Assembly (NCBI GenBank): GCA_903898215.1 | Contig: CAIUEQ010000021.1 | Span: forward strand, 1-7,467 | From: an uncultured Bacteroidota bacterium | GTDB taxonomy: Bacteria; Bacteroidota; Bacteroidia; UKL13-3 | DNA: 7,467 nt | Direction: 5' to 3' | In this document: positions 1 through 6,383 of the stretch, piece by piece | How positions within the stretch are numbered: the stretch's first letter is position 1 | Layout of the letters: the number at the start of each line of letters is the position of its first letter | Program-made: the position numbers and the translations under genes | Notes under the pieces: generated by a model | What the model was told of the DNA's origin: nothing | The model's database searches: none | The model's input: the letters and a program-made list of their open reading frames with translations, nothing else

Positions 1-1
1 A

Positions 2-256
2 AATTTTTCAATTAAGATTAAAAAGAAATTCGATCCTGAAAGAATGTTGTTCAAACTTGTATATGGAAAAAATGTGGTAAAGAGGTTGGAAGAATATATC
101 AAGAGTGAACCGGTTGACATGATTGTGATGTCAACAACACAACGAATGGCCTACGAAAAACTTTTCGAAGGAAGCATCACCAAAAATTTTTCTTACCATA
201 CAAACATTCCATTAATGGTATTTCATCACAAAGAAAAAGCAGTTATTTTTTTATAA
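2..256 (+). CDS. Universal stress protein family, C-terminal part only (5' end outside window)
   Basis: The reading frame is open from base 2 and ends at TAA 254-256, giving 84 residues. The Met at 44 is internal: codons before it read through without a stop, so the true start lies to the left of the window. I assign the Usp family mainly because the tail aligns with the C-terminal end of the next gene. Both have a (L/I)VMS strand, an (F/Y)EK(L/V)FE helix, a K-x(3)-(F/M)S(Y/F)H segment and then IPL with a hydrophobic final strand. That pattern is the last beta-alpha-beta unit of a Usp fold. The glycines of the classical Usp ATP loop (G-x2-G-x9-G) are absent here, so this half probably does not bind ATP. 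It sits 13 bp before the next Usp gene, most likely in the same operon. Usp proteins are cytoplasmic stress-response factors; the specific role is unknown. Confidence 0.75.
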   Translation, partial: NFSIKIKKKFDPERMLFKLVYGKNVVKRLEEYIKSEPVDMIVMSTTQRMAYEKLFEGSITKNFSYHTNIPLMVFHHKEKAVIFL

Positions 257-269
257 TAAACAATACGAT

Positions 270-1187
270 ATGAAAACTTCATTTAAAATTTTACTTGCTA
301 CAGATTATTCTGATGCAGTAATGAATGCCGAACGATATGCATTTCAATTTGCCAAAAACACGGGCTCATTTATAAAAATCATTCATGTGTTTGCACCTCC
401 ATTGTCAATACCATATCAACAGTTTGATCCTTATACAGTCGACTATACTCCTTTCGAATATGAGATGGAAAAATTAGAGGATCATGCTTTAAAAATTCTT
501 CGTTTATTAAAAATTGACCCTGAAGAAATTCATTACTCATGCGAAGTAAGAGAAGGTAATGTAACTTTACAGGTGGTAGAAGAAGCTAAAGAATCGGATG
601 TTGATTTTATCATTACCGGAACACACGGAGCGAAAGGTTTTATTGATATTCTTTTGGGAAATACCGCATGGGGCATTATCAAAAAAGCCGATTGCCCGGT
701 GTTGGCTTTACCCGAAGATGCTTTGTTTACTTCCGTTAAAAATATTGTGTTTGCCACCAATTATCGTTTAGGAGAAATTCCAGTGATCAATTATCTGGTA
801 GAGATCGCTAAAATATTTGATGCCGAACTTACGTTGGTACATATTTCAAATTTTTCGGTTTCAAAACAATTTGAATTAAAATTATATGAAGATTTTAGGA
901 GCGAAGTGAATACTCATATTTTCTATGAAAAACTAAATATAAAGTTAATTCATTCCGACAAAATTATTGAAGGGTTGAATGATTTTTGTTCAAGATCAAA
1001 TGCAAATTGGCTGGTAATGTCGCCCGAAAAGCGTGACATTTTTGAAAAAGTTTTTGAACCTTCATCAAGCAAAACACGTAAGATGAGTTTTCACAGCAAA
1101 ATCCCATTGCTGGCTATTCCCGATTTTTATAAGTTAAACAATAGCTCATTCTGGAAAAAATATGAGATTCAAAAAGTGCATGCATGA
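270..1187 (+). CDS. Two-domain universal stress protein (UspA family)
   Basis: This 305-residue protein carries two Usp domains, roughly residues 1-148 and 153-285. Domain 1 starts with the typical strand ILLATDYSD, with the conserved Asp at 12. It ends with the nucleotide-binding loop: G117-x2-G120-x9-G130 followed by Asn131 where Ser or Thr is usual, then the DCPVLALP strand. Domain 1 may therefore bind ATP. Domain 2 keeps the fold pattern but its loop (residues 250-275) has lost the glycines, so it is probably structural. There is no signal peptide or membrane segment, which points to the cytoplasm. The ATG at 270 is chosen because the Usp fold begins directly after it. The upstream region is A/T-rich with no Shine-Dalgarno sequence, as is usual in Bacteroidota. 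It follows another Usp gene by 13 bp and is closed by the hairpin at 1201-1229. The family assignment is firm. The stress condition it answers to is not visible. Confidence 0.9.
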   Translation: MKTSFKILLATDYSDAVMNAERYAFQFAKNTGSFIKIIHVFAPPLSIPYQQFDPYTVDYTPFEYEMEKLEDHALKILRLLKIDPEEIHYSCEVREGNVTLQVVEEAKESDVDFIITGTHGAKGFIDILLGNTAWGIIKKADCPVLALPEDALFTSVKNIVFATNYRLGEIPVINYLVEIAKIFDAELTLVHISNFSVSKQFELKLYEDFRSEVNTHIFYEKLNIKLIHSDKIIEGLNDFCSRSNANWLVMSPEKRDIFEKVFEPSSSKTRKMSFHSKIPLLAIPDFYKLNNSSFWKKYEIQKVHA

Positions 1188-1200
1188 TTTTACTTCATAA

Positions 1201-1229
1201 AAAAAGTCGTCCTTAGTTGACGACTTTTT
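1201..1229. terminator. Bidirectional intrinsic terminator between convergent genes
   Basis: An 11-bp perfect inverted repeat (AAAAAGTCGTC at 1201-1211 and GACGACTTTTT at 1219-1229) encloses a 7-base loop. The T-run on one arm and the A-run on the other allow a hairpin plus U-tract to form whichever strand is transcribed. It begins 13 bp after the usp stop codon and ends 20 bp from the stop of the convergent acyl-CoA dehydrogenase gene, so it can serve both. Confidence 0.85.
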
Positions 1230-1249
1230 CTATTTAATAAATGAATTTT

Positions 1250-2389
1250 TTATTTAAGAACTTCTCTCGAAATAACAATTTTTTGAACTTCTGAAGTTCC
1301 TTCATAAATCTGTGTAATTTTTGCATCACGCATCAAACGCTCCACATGATATTCTCTCACATAACCATATCCGCCATGAACCTGAACAGCTTCGGTGGTG
1401 ATTTCCATAGCTGCTGTTGAAGCAAATAATTTTGCCATCGAACTAGCTAATGCATAATCTTTATGTTCATCTTTTAACCACGCAGCTTTTAAGCAAAGCA
1501 AACGAGCCATTTCAACTTGTGTGGCCATATCTGCCAACTTAAATTGTATAGCCTGATGGTTTTTAATTTCGGTGCCGAATGCTTTTCTTTCTTTCGAATA
1601 TTTTATAGCAAGTTCCATTGCTCCGCTTGCAATTCCCAAAGCCTGAGAAGCTATTCCAATTCGTCCGCCTGCAAGAGTTTTCATCGCAAACTTAAATCCG
1701 AAACCATCTTCACCAATTCTGTTTTCTTTAGGAACTTTCACATCCTGAAACATGATAGAATGTGTATCGCTTGCGCGGATTCCCATCTTCTGTTCTTTCT
1801 TTCCAATCACAATTCCGGGACTGTTTTTTTCAACGATAAACGCGTTGATTCCTTTATGTCCTTTTTCAACATGCGTTTGAGCAATCACAATATAAGTATC
1901 TGCCGTATTCCCTGAAGTAATCCAGTTTTTTGTGCCGTTCATTAAATAATAATCTCCTTTATCTTCGGCAGTGGTACGTTGCGAAGTTGCGTCACTTCCT
2001 GCTTCCGGCTCACTCAATAAAAATGCGCCATGAATTTTTCCTGAAGCAAGAGGAACTAAATATTTCATTTTTTGTTCTTCGTTACCGAAGGTTTCAAGTC
2101 CCCAGCAAACCAAAGAATTGTTAACAGAAATTACCACCGAAGTTGAGGCATCTACTTTTGAAATTTCTTCCATTGCCAACACATACGAAATGGTATCCAT
2201 GCCTGAACCTCCGTATTTAGGATCTACCATCATTCCCATAAAACCAAGCTCGCCAAGTTTGCGAATATATTCCAATGGGAATTTTCCCAATTCATCGCGC
2301 TCAATAACTCCGGGAAGTAATTCGTTTTGTGCAAAATCGCGTGCAGCTTGTTGTACGTTTAAATGCTCTTCGGTTAATTCAAAATTCAT
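1250..2389 (-). CDS. Short-chain acyl-CoA dehydrogenase (butyryl-CoA dehydrogenase type)
   Basis: This 379-residue flavoprotein has the usual length for the family. It oxidises an acyl-CoA to the trans-2-enoyl-CoA with FAD, passing electrons to electron-transfer flavoprotein. The order is: N-terminal helical domain (about 1-115), middle beta domain with signature 1 LLSEPEAGSDATS (124-136), and C-terminal helical domain with signature 2 starting Q336-V-H-G-G-Y-G. The catalytic base is Glu363 in IYEGT. This is the position used by short- and medium-chain enzymes, unlike isovaleryl- and long-chain enzymes, where the base lies in another helix. The stretch GRIGIASQALGIA (252-264) is a strong match to short-chain enzymes as I remember them. 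No signal peptide is seen, so it is cytoplasmic. The likely pathway is fatty-acid or branched-chain amino-acid degradation. ETF and other beta-oxidation genes are not in the window. It lies 101 bp downstream of cphA on the same strand, with a candidate promoter of its own. The exact chain length accepted is inferred. Confidence 0.93.
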   Translation of the reverse strand: MNFELTEEHLNVQQAARDFAQNELLPGVIERDELGKFPLEYIRKLGELGFMGMMVDPKYGGSGMDTISYVLAMEEISKVDASTSVVISVNNSLVCWGLETFGNEEQKMKYLVPLASGKIHGAFLLSEPEAGSDATSQRTTAEDKGDYYLMNGTKNWITSGNTADTYIVIAQTHVEKGHKGINAFIVEKNSPGIVIGKKEQKMGIRASDTHSIMFQDVKVPKENRIGEDGFGFKFAMKTLAGGRIGIASQALGIASGAMELAIKYSKERKAFGTEIKNHQAIQFKLADMATQVEMARLLCLKAAWLKDEHKDYALASSMAKLFASTAAMEITTEAVQVHGGYGYVREYHVERLMRDAKITQIYEGTSEVQKIVISREVLK

Positions 2390-2428
2390 ATCGTAAAAAA
2401 ATTAATTATTATTTGAGAATCAGTTGCG

Positions 2429-2458
2429 CAAAATACTCATAAGGTTATCAATTTCAAA
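2429..2458 (-). promoter_or_regulatory. Candidate promoter of the acyl-CoA dehydrogenase gene
   Basis: Read on the minus strand, TTTG (2455-2458) is followed by 19 bases and then TATTTTG (2429-2435). This resembles the Bacteroidota consensus TTTG-N19-21-TAnnTTTG, with the -7 box one base short. Transcription would begin near 2422, leaving a leader of about 33 nt. Two direct copies of ATAAGGTT flank or overlap the -33 element. It is a sequence match only, and read-through from cphA is also possible. Confidence 0.4.
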
Positions 2459-2465
2459 TAAGGTT
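2439..2465. repeat. Pair of ATAAGGTT direct repeats in the cphA-dehydrogenase spacer
   Basis: The octamer ATAAGGTT occurs at 2439-2446 and again at 2458-2465. The starts are 19 bp apart, close to two helical turns. One copy lies between the -33 and -7 boxes of the candidate dehydrogenase promoter and the other adjoins the -33 box. This is the geometry of a two-half-site operator, but it could be chance in AT-rich DNA. Confidence 0.35.
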
Positions 2466-2490
2466 TGTCAGGAATAAAAAATTTCTACCC

Positions 2491-5127
2491 TTACATATTT
2501 CCCAACTCCATTTTACCGGAATCTTCGGCTTCTTTGAGTTTCATTATTTGATCAAGTGCATCAGGAACAACATCACTGCAAATAGTTAGGAAACTTCCTT
2601 TCTCAATATTTTTTATGGCAAAGTCAATGGCTTCAGTTTCTTTTCTGAATACAGTTACTTTTTTGTTTTTATCAACACTCGAAATTCCTTGTATGATCAA
2701 ATCAATAATTTGCTGTTCAGTTTTTCCTCTTAAATTTTTATCCTGACGAATAATAATTTCATCAAACATTTCGGCAGCAACTGCTCCAAGTGCAATGGTA
2801 TCTTCATCACGTCTGTCGCCAACACCGGCAATAACACCAACATGTTTTTTAGCGTTAACTTTTTTAAGCATATCGCCAATGGCATGAAATCCTGCAGCAT
2901 TGTGCGCGTAATCAATCATCACATCAAAATTCTTGAAACGGAAAATATTCATTCGTCCCGGAGTTTGAACCGGACCCGGAATAAATGTTTGAAGTGAAAC
3001 ACGGATGTCTTCAATTTTAAAATTGCGAACAAACGCAGCCAATAAAGTTGGCAACACATTTTGAATATTATAGGTTGCTTTTCCTCCAAAAGTGAGCGGA
3101 ATATTCACCACTTTTTCTACTCTAATTTTCCACGTGCCTTTGCAAATTGTTACATAACCGTTTTCGCAAATAGCACTCAATCCACCTTCTTTCATGTGCT
3201 TTTGGATGATGGGATTATTTTCATCCATGCTAAAATATCCGATCTTACATTTTAATCCTTCAGCCATTGCTGCGGTGTATTTATTATCGGCATTTAAAAT
3301 GGCAAAACCTGTTGGCAACACACTTCCGGGAACAACAGCTTTTACACGTGCAAGTTGCTCGATGGTATCAATATCCTGAAGTCCCAAATGATCTTCATCA
3401 ACATTGGTAACAATACCAATATCGCAATTATGAAATCCCAAACCCGAGCGAAGAATTCCACCACGGGCACATTCAAGAACGGCAAAATCAACAGTAGGAT
3501 CTTTCAACACAAACTCTGCACTTTTTGGTCCGGTGCAATCGCCACGAACCATCAATTGGTTTTGAATATAAATTCCATCGGTGGTGGTATAGCCAACATT
3601 GTATCCTTCAGATTTTATAATATGCGCCATCAAACGTGTGGTGGTAGTTTTTCCGTTTGTTCCTGCAACAGCAATAATTGGAATGCGTGCCGAACTTGCC
3701 GGAGGATACAACATATCGATAACTGGCTCTGCAATATTTCGAGGTAATCCATTTGTTGGATCAATATGCATGCGGAAACCCGGAGCAGCATTTACTTCTA
3801 AAATTGCTCCACCATTTTCTTTAACAGGCTCCGTTAAATTTTCTGCCATGATATCAATTCCGCAAATATCCAAACCTATAATTCGTGCTATGCGTTCGCA
3901 CATAAAAATATTATCAGGATGAACCATATCGGTAACATCAGTTGCTGTTCCACCGGTTGAAAGATTTGCTGTTGGTTTTAAAAATAACTCTTCACCTTTT
4001 GGTAAAATGCTGTCCAATGTCAACTCATTTTTGTTTAAAATATCTAAAGTAAATTCATCAACTTTTATGGAGGTTAAAGTTTTTTCATGGCCATATCCTC
4101 TTCGTGGATCTTCATTAACTTTATCAATTAGTTCATCGATGGTGCTAACGCCATCACCCATAACTGCAGCGGGTTTGCGAATTGCAGCAGCAACAAATTT
4201 ATAGTTGATCACCAACACACGATGATCTTCACCGGTGATAAATTTTTCGACAATTACTCCGCGTGAATATTTTTGTGCAGCTTCAAAACCACGCACTGCA
4301 TCTTCCCAATTTCTTAAATCTGTTGTAGCACCTTTGCCATGGTTTCCATTTACAGGTTTTGTAACTGCAGGATAACCGATGCTGTCAATTGCGGCTTGCA
4401 AACCTTCTTCGCTATAAACGATTCTACCTTTTGGAACAGGGATATCAGCAGCATCCAATAAACTTTTTGTCTCTTCTTTATCGCAGGCAATATCAACTGC
4501 AATACTTGATGTAGTGCTTGCAATTGTGGCACGAATTCTTTTTTGATTTTTTCCATAACCCAATTGCACAAGCGAATGTTTGTTTAATCGGATATATGGA
4601 ATTCCGCGATGTACAGCTTCGTCAACAATACATCCGGTACTTGGTCCTAAACGTTCTTCTTCGCGTATCTCGCGCATGTTCTGAATGTCTTCCGCTAAAT
4701 CATATGTTTGTCCTTCAATCAATGCTTCACAAATTCTTACAGCAGCTCTTGCAGCAAATACTCCGGCCTTTTCTTCCATGTAGCTAAACACTACATTATA
4801 CACTCCCGGTTTTGAAGAGCTTCGTGTGCGACCAAATCCACAATCCATTCCCGCAAGTGTTTGTATTTCGAGAGCAATATGTTCAATCACATGACCCATC
4901 CACGTTCCTTCATCCACACGTTTAAAAAATCCGCCATCGCATCCTTCAGAACAACGATGTGAATACATACTTGGAAACATTTTTTTCAGACGTTCACTAA
5001 AACCATCAATTTTATTCGAGGGCCTTTCTTCCATTTCTTCTAAATCAAGTCTCATCTGAATAAGCTTGTGTCTCCATATCGACCAATAATTTGGTCCACG
5101 CATTACTTTTATTTCTATAACTTTCAT
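2491..5127 (-). CDS. cphA: Cyanophycin synthetase (CphA1 type)
   Basis: This 878-residue enzyme, of normal family length, polymerises cyanophycin: ATP-dependent addition of Asp to the poly-Asp backbone and then Arg to each Asp side chain. It has three parts. (1) The N-terminal domain (about 1-160) opens with RGPNYWSIWRHKLI and holds G74-T-W-M-G-H79-V-I-E82-H83. (2) The ATP-grasp domain (about 185-480) has LGYGKNQKRIRAT (189-201), KPVNGNHGKGA (257-267) and EVNAAPGFRMH (444-454). (3) The Mur-ligase-like domain has the P-loop GTNGKTTT (489-496), DYAHNAAGF (739-747) and GDRRDED (770-776). Both ligase halves keep their signature motifs, so it looks active and is CphA1-like rather than the reduced CphA2. 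The start ATG fits the family N-terminus exactly. No signal peptide is present; the polymer is made in the cytoplasm. It is divergent from cphB, 153 bp apart, and 101 bp upstream of an acyl-CoA dehydrogenase gene. The function is well supported; actual polymer accumulation is inferred. Confidence 0.97.
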   Translation of the reverse strand: MKVIEIKVMRGPNYWSIWRHKLIQMRLDLEEMEERPSNKIDGFSERLKKMFPSMYSHRCSEGCDGGFFKRVDEGTWMGHVIEHIALEIQTLAGMDCGFGRTRSSSKPGVYNVVFSYMEEKAGVFAARAAVRICEALIEGQTYDLAEDIQNMREIREEERLGPSTGCIVDEAVHRGIPYIRLNKHSLVQLGYGKNQKRIRATIASTTSSIAVDIACDKEETKSLLDAADIPVPKGRIVYSEEGLQAAIDSIGYPAVTKPVNGNHGKGATTDLRNWEDAVRGFEAAQKYSRGVIVEKFITGEDHRVLVINYKFVAAAIRKPAAVMGDGVSTIDELIDKVNEDPRRGYGHEKTLTSIKVDEFTLDILNKNELTLDSILPKGEELFLKPTANLSTGGTATDVTDMVHPDNIFMCERIARIIGLDICGIDIMAENLTEPVKENGGAILEVNAAPGFRMHIDPTNGLPRNIAEPVIDMLYPPASSARIPIIAVAGTNGKTTTTRLMAHIIKSEGYNVGYTTTDGIYIQNQLMVRGDCTGPKSAEFVLKDPTVDFAVLECARGGILRSGLGFHNCDIGIVTNVDEDHLGLQDIDTIEQLARVKAVVPGSVLPTGFAILNADNKYTAAMAEGLKCKIGYFSMDENNPIIQKHMKEGGLSAICENGYVTICKGTWKIRVEKVVNIPLTFGGKATYNIQNVLPTLLAAFVRNFKIEDIRVSLQTFIPGPVQTPGRMNIFRFKNFDVMIDYAHNAAGFHAIGDMLKKVNAKKHVGVIAGVGDRRDEDTIALGAVAAEMFDEIIIRQDKNLRGKTEQQIIDLIIQGISSVDKNKKVTVFRKETEAIDFAIKNIEKGSFLTICSDVVPDALDQIMKLKEAEDSGKMELGNM

Positions 5128-5161
5128 AGCAGTTGAGGTTAAAATGGATGCTGTTTTATAC

Positions 5162-5190
5162 TTGTTTCAAAACTAATTTTTATATTTTTG
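5162..5190 (+). promoter_or_regulatory. Candidate distal cphB promoter, overlapping the cphA promoter
   Basis: TTG (5162-5164) is followed by 18 bases and then TATTTTTG (5183-5190), a perfect TAnnTTTG box. It would give a leader of roughly 85 nt to the TTG start at 5281. The element shares most of its bases with the minus-strand cphA candidate at 5168-5198, so RNA polymerase could probably not occupy both at once. Confidence 0.4.
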
Positions 5191-5198
5191 AGTCTAAA
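5168..5198 (-). promoter_or_regulatory. Candidate cphA promoter
   Basis: On the minus strand, TTTA (5195-5198) is followed by 19 bases and then TAGTTTTG (5168-5175). The latter is a perfect TAnnTTTG -7 box of the Bacteroidota primary sigma factor, with a one-base deviation in the -33 box. The start of transcription would be near 5161, giving a leader of about 34 nt before the ATG at 5127. It lies inside the span of a + strand candidate promoter for cphB. Confidence 0.5.
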
Positions 5199-5221
5199 TA
5201 TCGGGAGCGTTTAAAACTTTT

Positions 5222-5252
5222 TTTTTTTGAAAGATGTCAGATTTTATCTTTG
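5222..5252 (+). promoter_or_regulatory. Candidate proximal cphB promoter with T-tract in the -33 region
   Basis: TATCTTTG (5245-5252) matches the TAnnTTTG -7 box perfectly. The position 19 bases upstream is TTTT (5222-5225), inside a run of 11 T (5218-5228). The nearest TTTG (5226-5229) is only 15 bases away. Transcription would start near 5259, leaving a leader of about 20 nt. Its closeness to the start codon makes it a good candidate for the main cphB promoter. Confidence 0.45.
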
Positions 5253-5280
5253 CCCACCAAACAATATTAAATAATAAACA

Positions 5281-6162
5281 TTGGAAATACCAAAAGGAAA
5301 GCTGATTTCGATTGGCGGAGCAGAAGATAAAGGAACAGATTTAGAACAAGGATTCGTTCAACGTAATAGATTAAATTTTTTTGAACTCGGAATATTAAAG
5401 CGCATTGTTGATGAAGCTGGAGGTGTGGATAAGCGCATTGAAGTGATTACAACAGCCTCATCAATTCCCGAAGAAGTTGCCGAAAATTATTTAACAGCAT
5501 TCGGAAAAATTGGTTGTACAAATGTTGGTACAATGAATATTCGTAATCGTGAAGAAGTTGCCATACCGGATTATATTGAAAGAATAAAAGCGTGTAATGT
5601 GGTAATGTTTTCGGGAGGAGATCAACTTCGCCTCACAAGTATTTTTGGTGGCACAGATATTTATCAAATCCTTCACGACAGATTAATTGATGAAGAAGGC
5701 TTTGTAATTGCAGGTACAAGTGCCGGTGCAATGGCAATGAGCAATACCATGATTTATCAAGGGAAAAGCGATCTCGCCCATTTAAAAGGCGAAGTAAAAT
5801 TAACAACAGGTTTAGCTTTTGTTGCAAACGTTATTATCGATTCGCATTTTGATAAACGCGGAAGATTTAACCGCTTGGCGCAAGCTGTGGCAAGCAATCC
5901 GCAATGTACAGGCATTGGACTAGGTGAAGATACTGGAGTAATAATTACCAAAGGAAATCATTTGGAAGTTGTTGGAAGCGGTGCTGTTGTTATTGTTGAT
6001 GGAAAAGATATTAAACATTCGAATATTACCGATGTGCAAATTGGTGAACCTATTTCGGTAGAAAATATTCGTGTAAATATTTTGGTAAGAGGAAATGGAT
6101 TTATGTTAAAAGAAAGAAAATTTTTGCAAAACGTTAATCAGATTGAAGTGATTAATTTATAA
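5281..6162 (+). CDS. cphB: Cyanophycinase (intracellular, peptidase family S51)
   Basis: This 293-residue serine exopeptidase cuts cyanophycin to beta-Asp-Arg dipeptides. The nucleophile elbow is G145-T-S147-A-G-A. His189 (in DSHFDKRGR) and Glu216 (in GIGLGED) complete the triad. Spacings Ser-His 42 and Ser-Glu 69 equal those I recall for Synechocystis CphB (Ser132, His174, Glu201). The residues Asp187, Arg193, Arg195 and Arg198 match its substrate-binding positions, but Ser188 stands where that enzyme has Gln. The family-typical N-terminus KLISIGGAEDKG begins at residue 7. The start is TTG at 5281, because an in-frame TAA lies two codons upstream (5275-5277) and no ATG precedes the conserved core. 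There is no signal peptide, so it is the intracellular CphB rather than the secreted CphE form. It is divergent from cphA and followed by a long hairpin. The isoaspartyl dipeptidase needed to release free Asp and Arg is not in the window. Confidence 0.96.
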   Translation: MEIPKGKLISIGGAEDKGTDLEQGFVQRNRLNFFELGILKRIVDEAGGVDKRIEVITTASSIPEEVAENYLTAFGKIGCTNVGTMNIRNREEVAIPDYIERIKACNVVMFSGGDQLRLTSIFGGTDIYQILHDRLIDEEGFVIAGTSAGAMAMSNTMIYQGKSDLAHLKGEVKLTTGLAFVANVIIDSHFDKRGRFNRLAQAVASNPQCTGIGLGEDTGVIITKGNHLEVVGSGAVVIVDGKDIKHSNITDVQIGEPISVENIRVNILVRGNGFMLKERKFLQNVNQIEVINL

Positions 6163-6175
6163 TATAACTTTTAGC

Positions 6176-6212
6176 GCGGAAGGGAAAATGGTTATACCGT
6201 TTTCCCTTCCGC
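6176..6212 (+). terminator. Long hairpin after cphB, possible terminator or mRNA 3' stabiliser
   Basis: GCGGAAGGGAAAA (6176-6188) pairs perfectly with 6200-6212. The stem continues through a U-G wobble and two G-C pairs to a TTATA loop, giving 16 pairs in all. It begins 14 bp after the cphB stop codon. No T-run follows the stem, so it is not a textbook intrinsic terminator. It may stabilise the transcript end, act with the arm's own TTTT, or be a palindromic repeat unit. Confidence 0.6.
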
Positions 6213-6234
6213 CCTTCACAAACCTGATGAGTTT

Positions 6235-6261
6235 GTCCTTCCGAGTGAAGAGAGGAATCTG
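6235..6261 (+). repeat. Dispersed-repeat-like unit, copy 1 (GTCCTTCCGAGTGAAG type)
   Basis: This 27-base unit runs from GTCCTTCCGAG to GAGGAATCTG. It agrees with the unit at 6384-6410 at 19 of 27 positions in the same orientation, sharing GTCnTTCnGA, GAAGnGA and GAATC. From memory, motifs of the form GTCATTC(C/T)GA..GAAG.GA.GAATC recur between genes in many Bacteroidota genomes. Only the two copies here can be seen. Confidence 0.5.
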
Positions 6262-6358
6262 TTCTAATTCTAATCGGGAAAATGAATTTACTTTTTTTAT
6301 GAGTAGTTTTCTCACTAGGTTCGAAATGATATTCACATGTTGAATAAGGGCGGGCTTT

Positions 6359-6383
6359 ACGCGACTTACTTTTTTTATCGCGT
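6359..6383. repeat. Short inverted repeat ACGCGA/TCGCGT
   Basis: ACGCGA (6359-6364) and TCGCGT (6378-6383) form a 6-bp perfect stem around a 13-base T-rich loop. It overlaps the G-rich motif GGGCGGGCTTTACGC on the left and abuts the 27-base repeat unit on the right. It probably belongs to the same repeat element. As a terminator for the minus-strand gene it is weak: the A/T run is in the loop, not after the stem. Confidence 0.35.

Noticed and set aside
44..46. ATG as the start of the first gene
   Set aside because: The frame is open back to base 2 and the following residues match only the end of a Usp protein, so the gene begins before the window.
533..760. Minus-strand open frame inside the usp gene
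   Set aside because: It is antisense to the conserved Usp ATP-loop region and has no start context or family signal.
1517..2396. Three plus-strand open frames opposite the acyl-CoA dehydrogenase gene
   Set aside because: They lie wholly or almost wholly antisense to a gene with clear motifs and have no recognisable domain.
2390..2490. Intrinsic terminator between cphA and the acyl-CoA dehydrogenase gene
   Set aside because: No stem of useful length was found after the cphA stop codon on the minus strand; only direct repeats are present, so read-through stays possible.
3061..4787. Several 61-130 codon open frames on both strands within cphA
   Set aside because: cphA is full length with conserved motifs throughout; these are shadows in other frames with low-complexity translations.
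5128..5280. Riboswitch or other structured leader upstream of cphA or cphB
   Set aside because: The spacer is mostly A/T runs without a stable stem set, and the predicted leaders are only about 20-85 nt.
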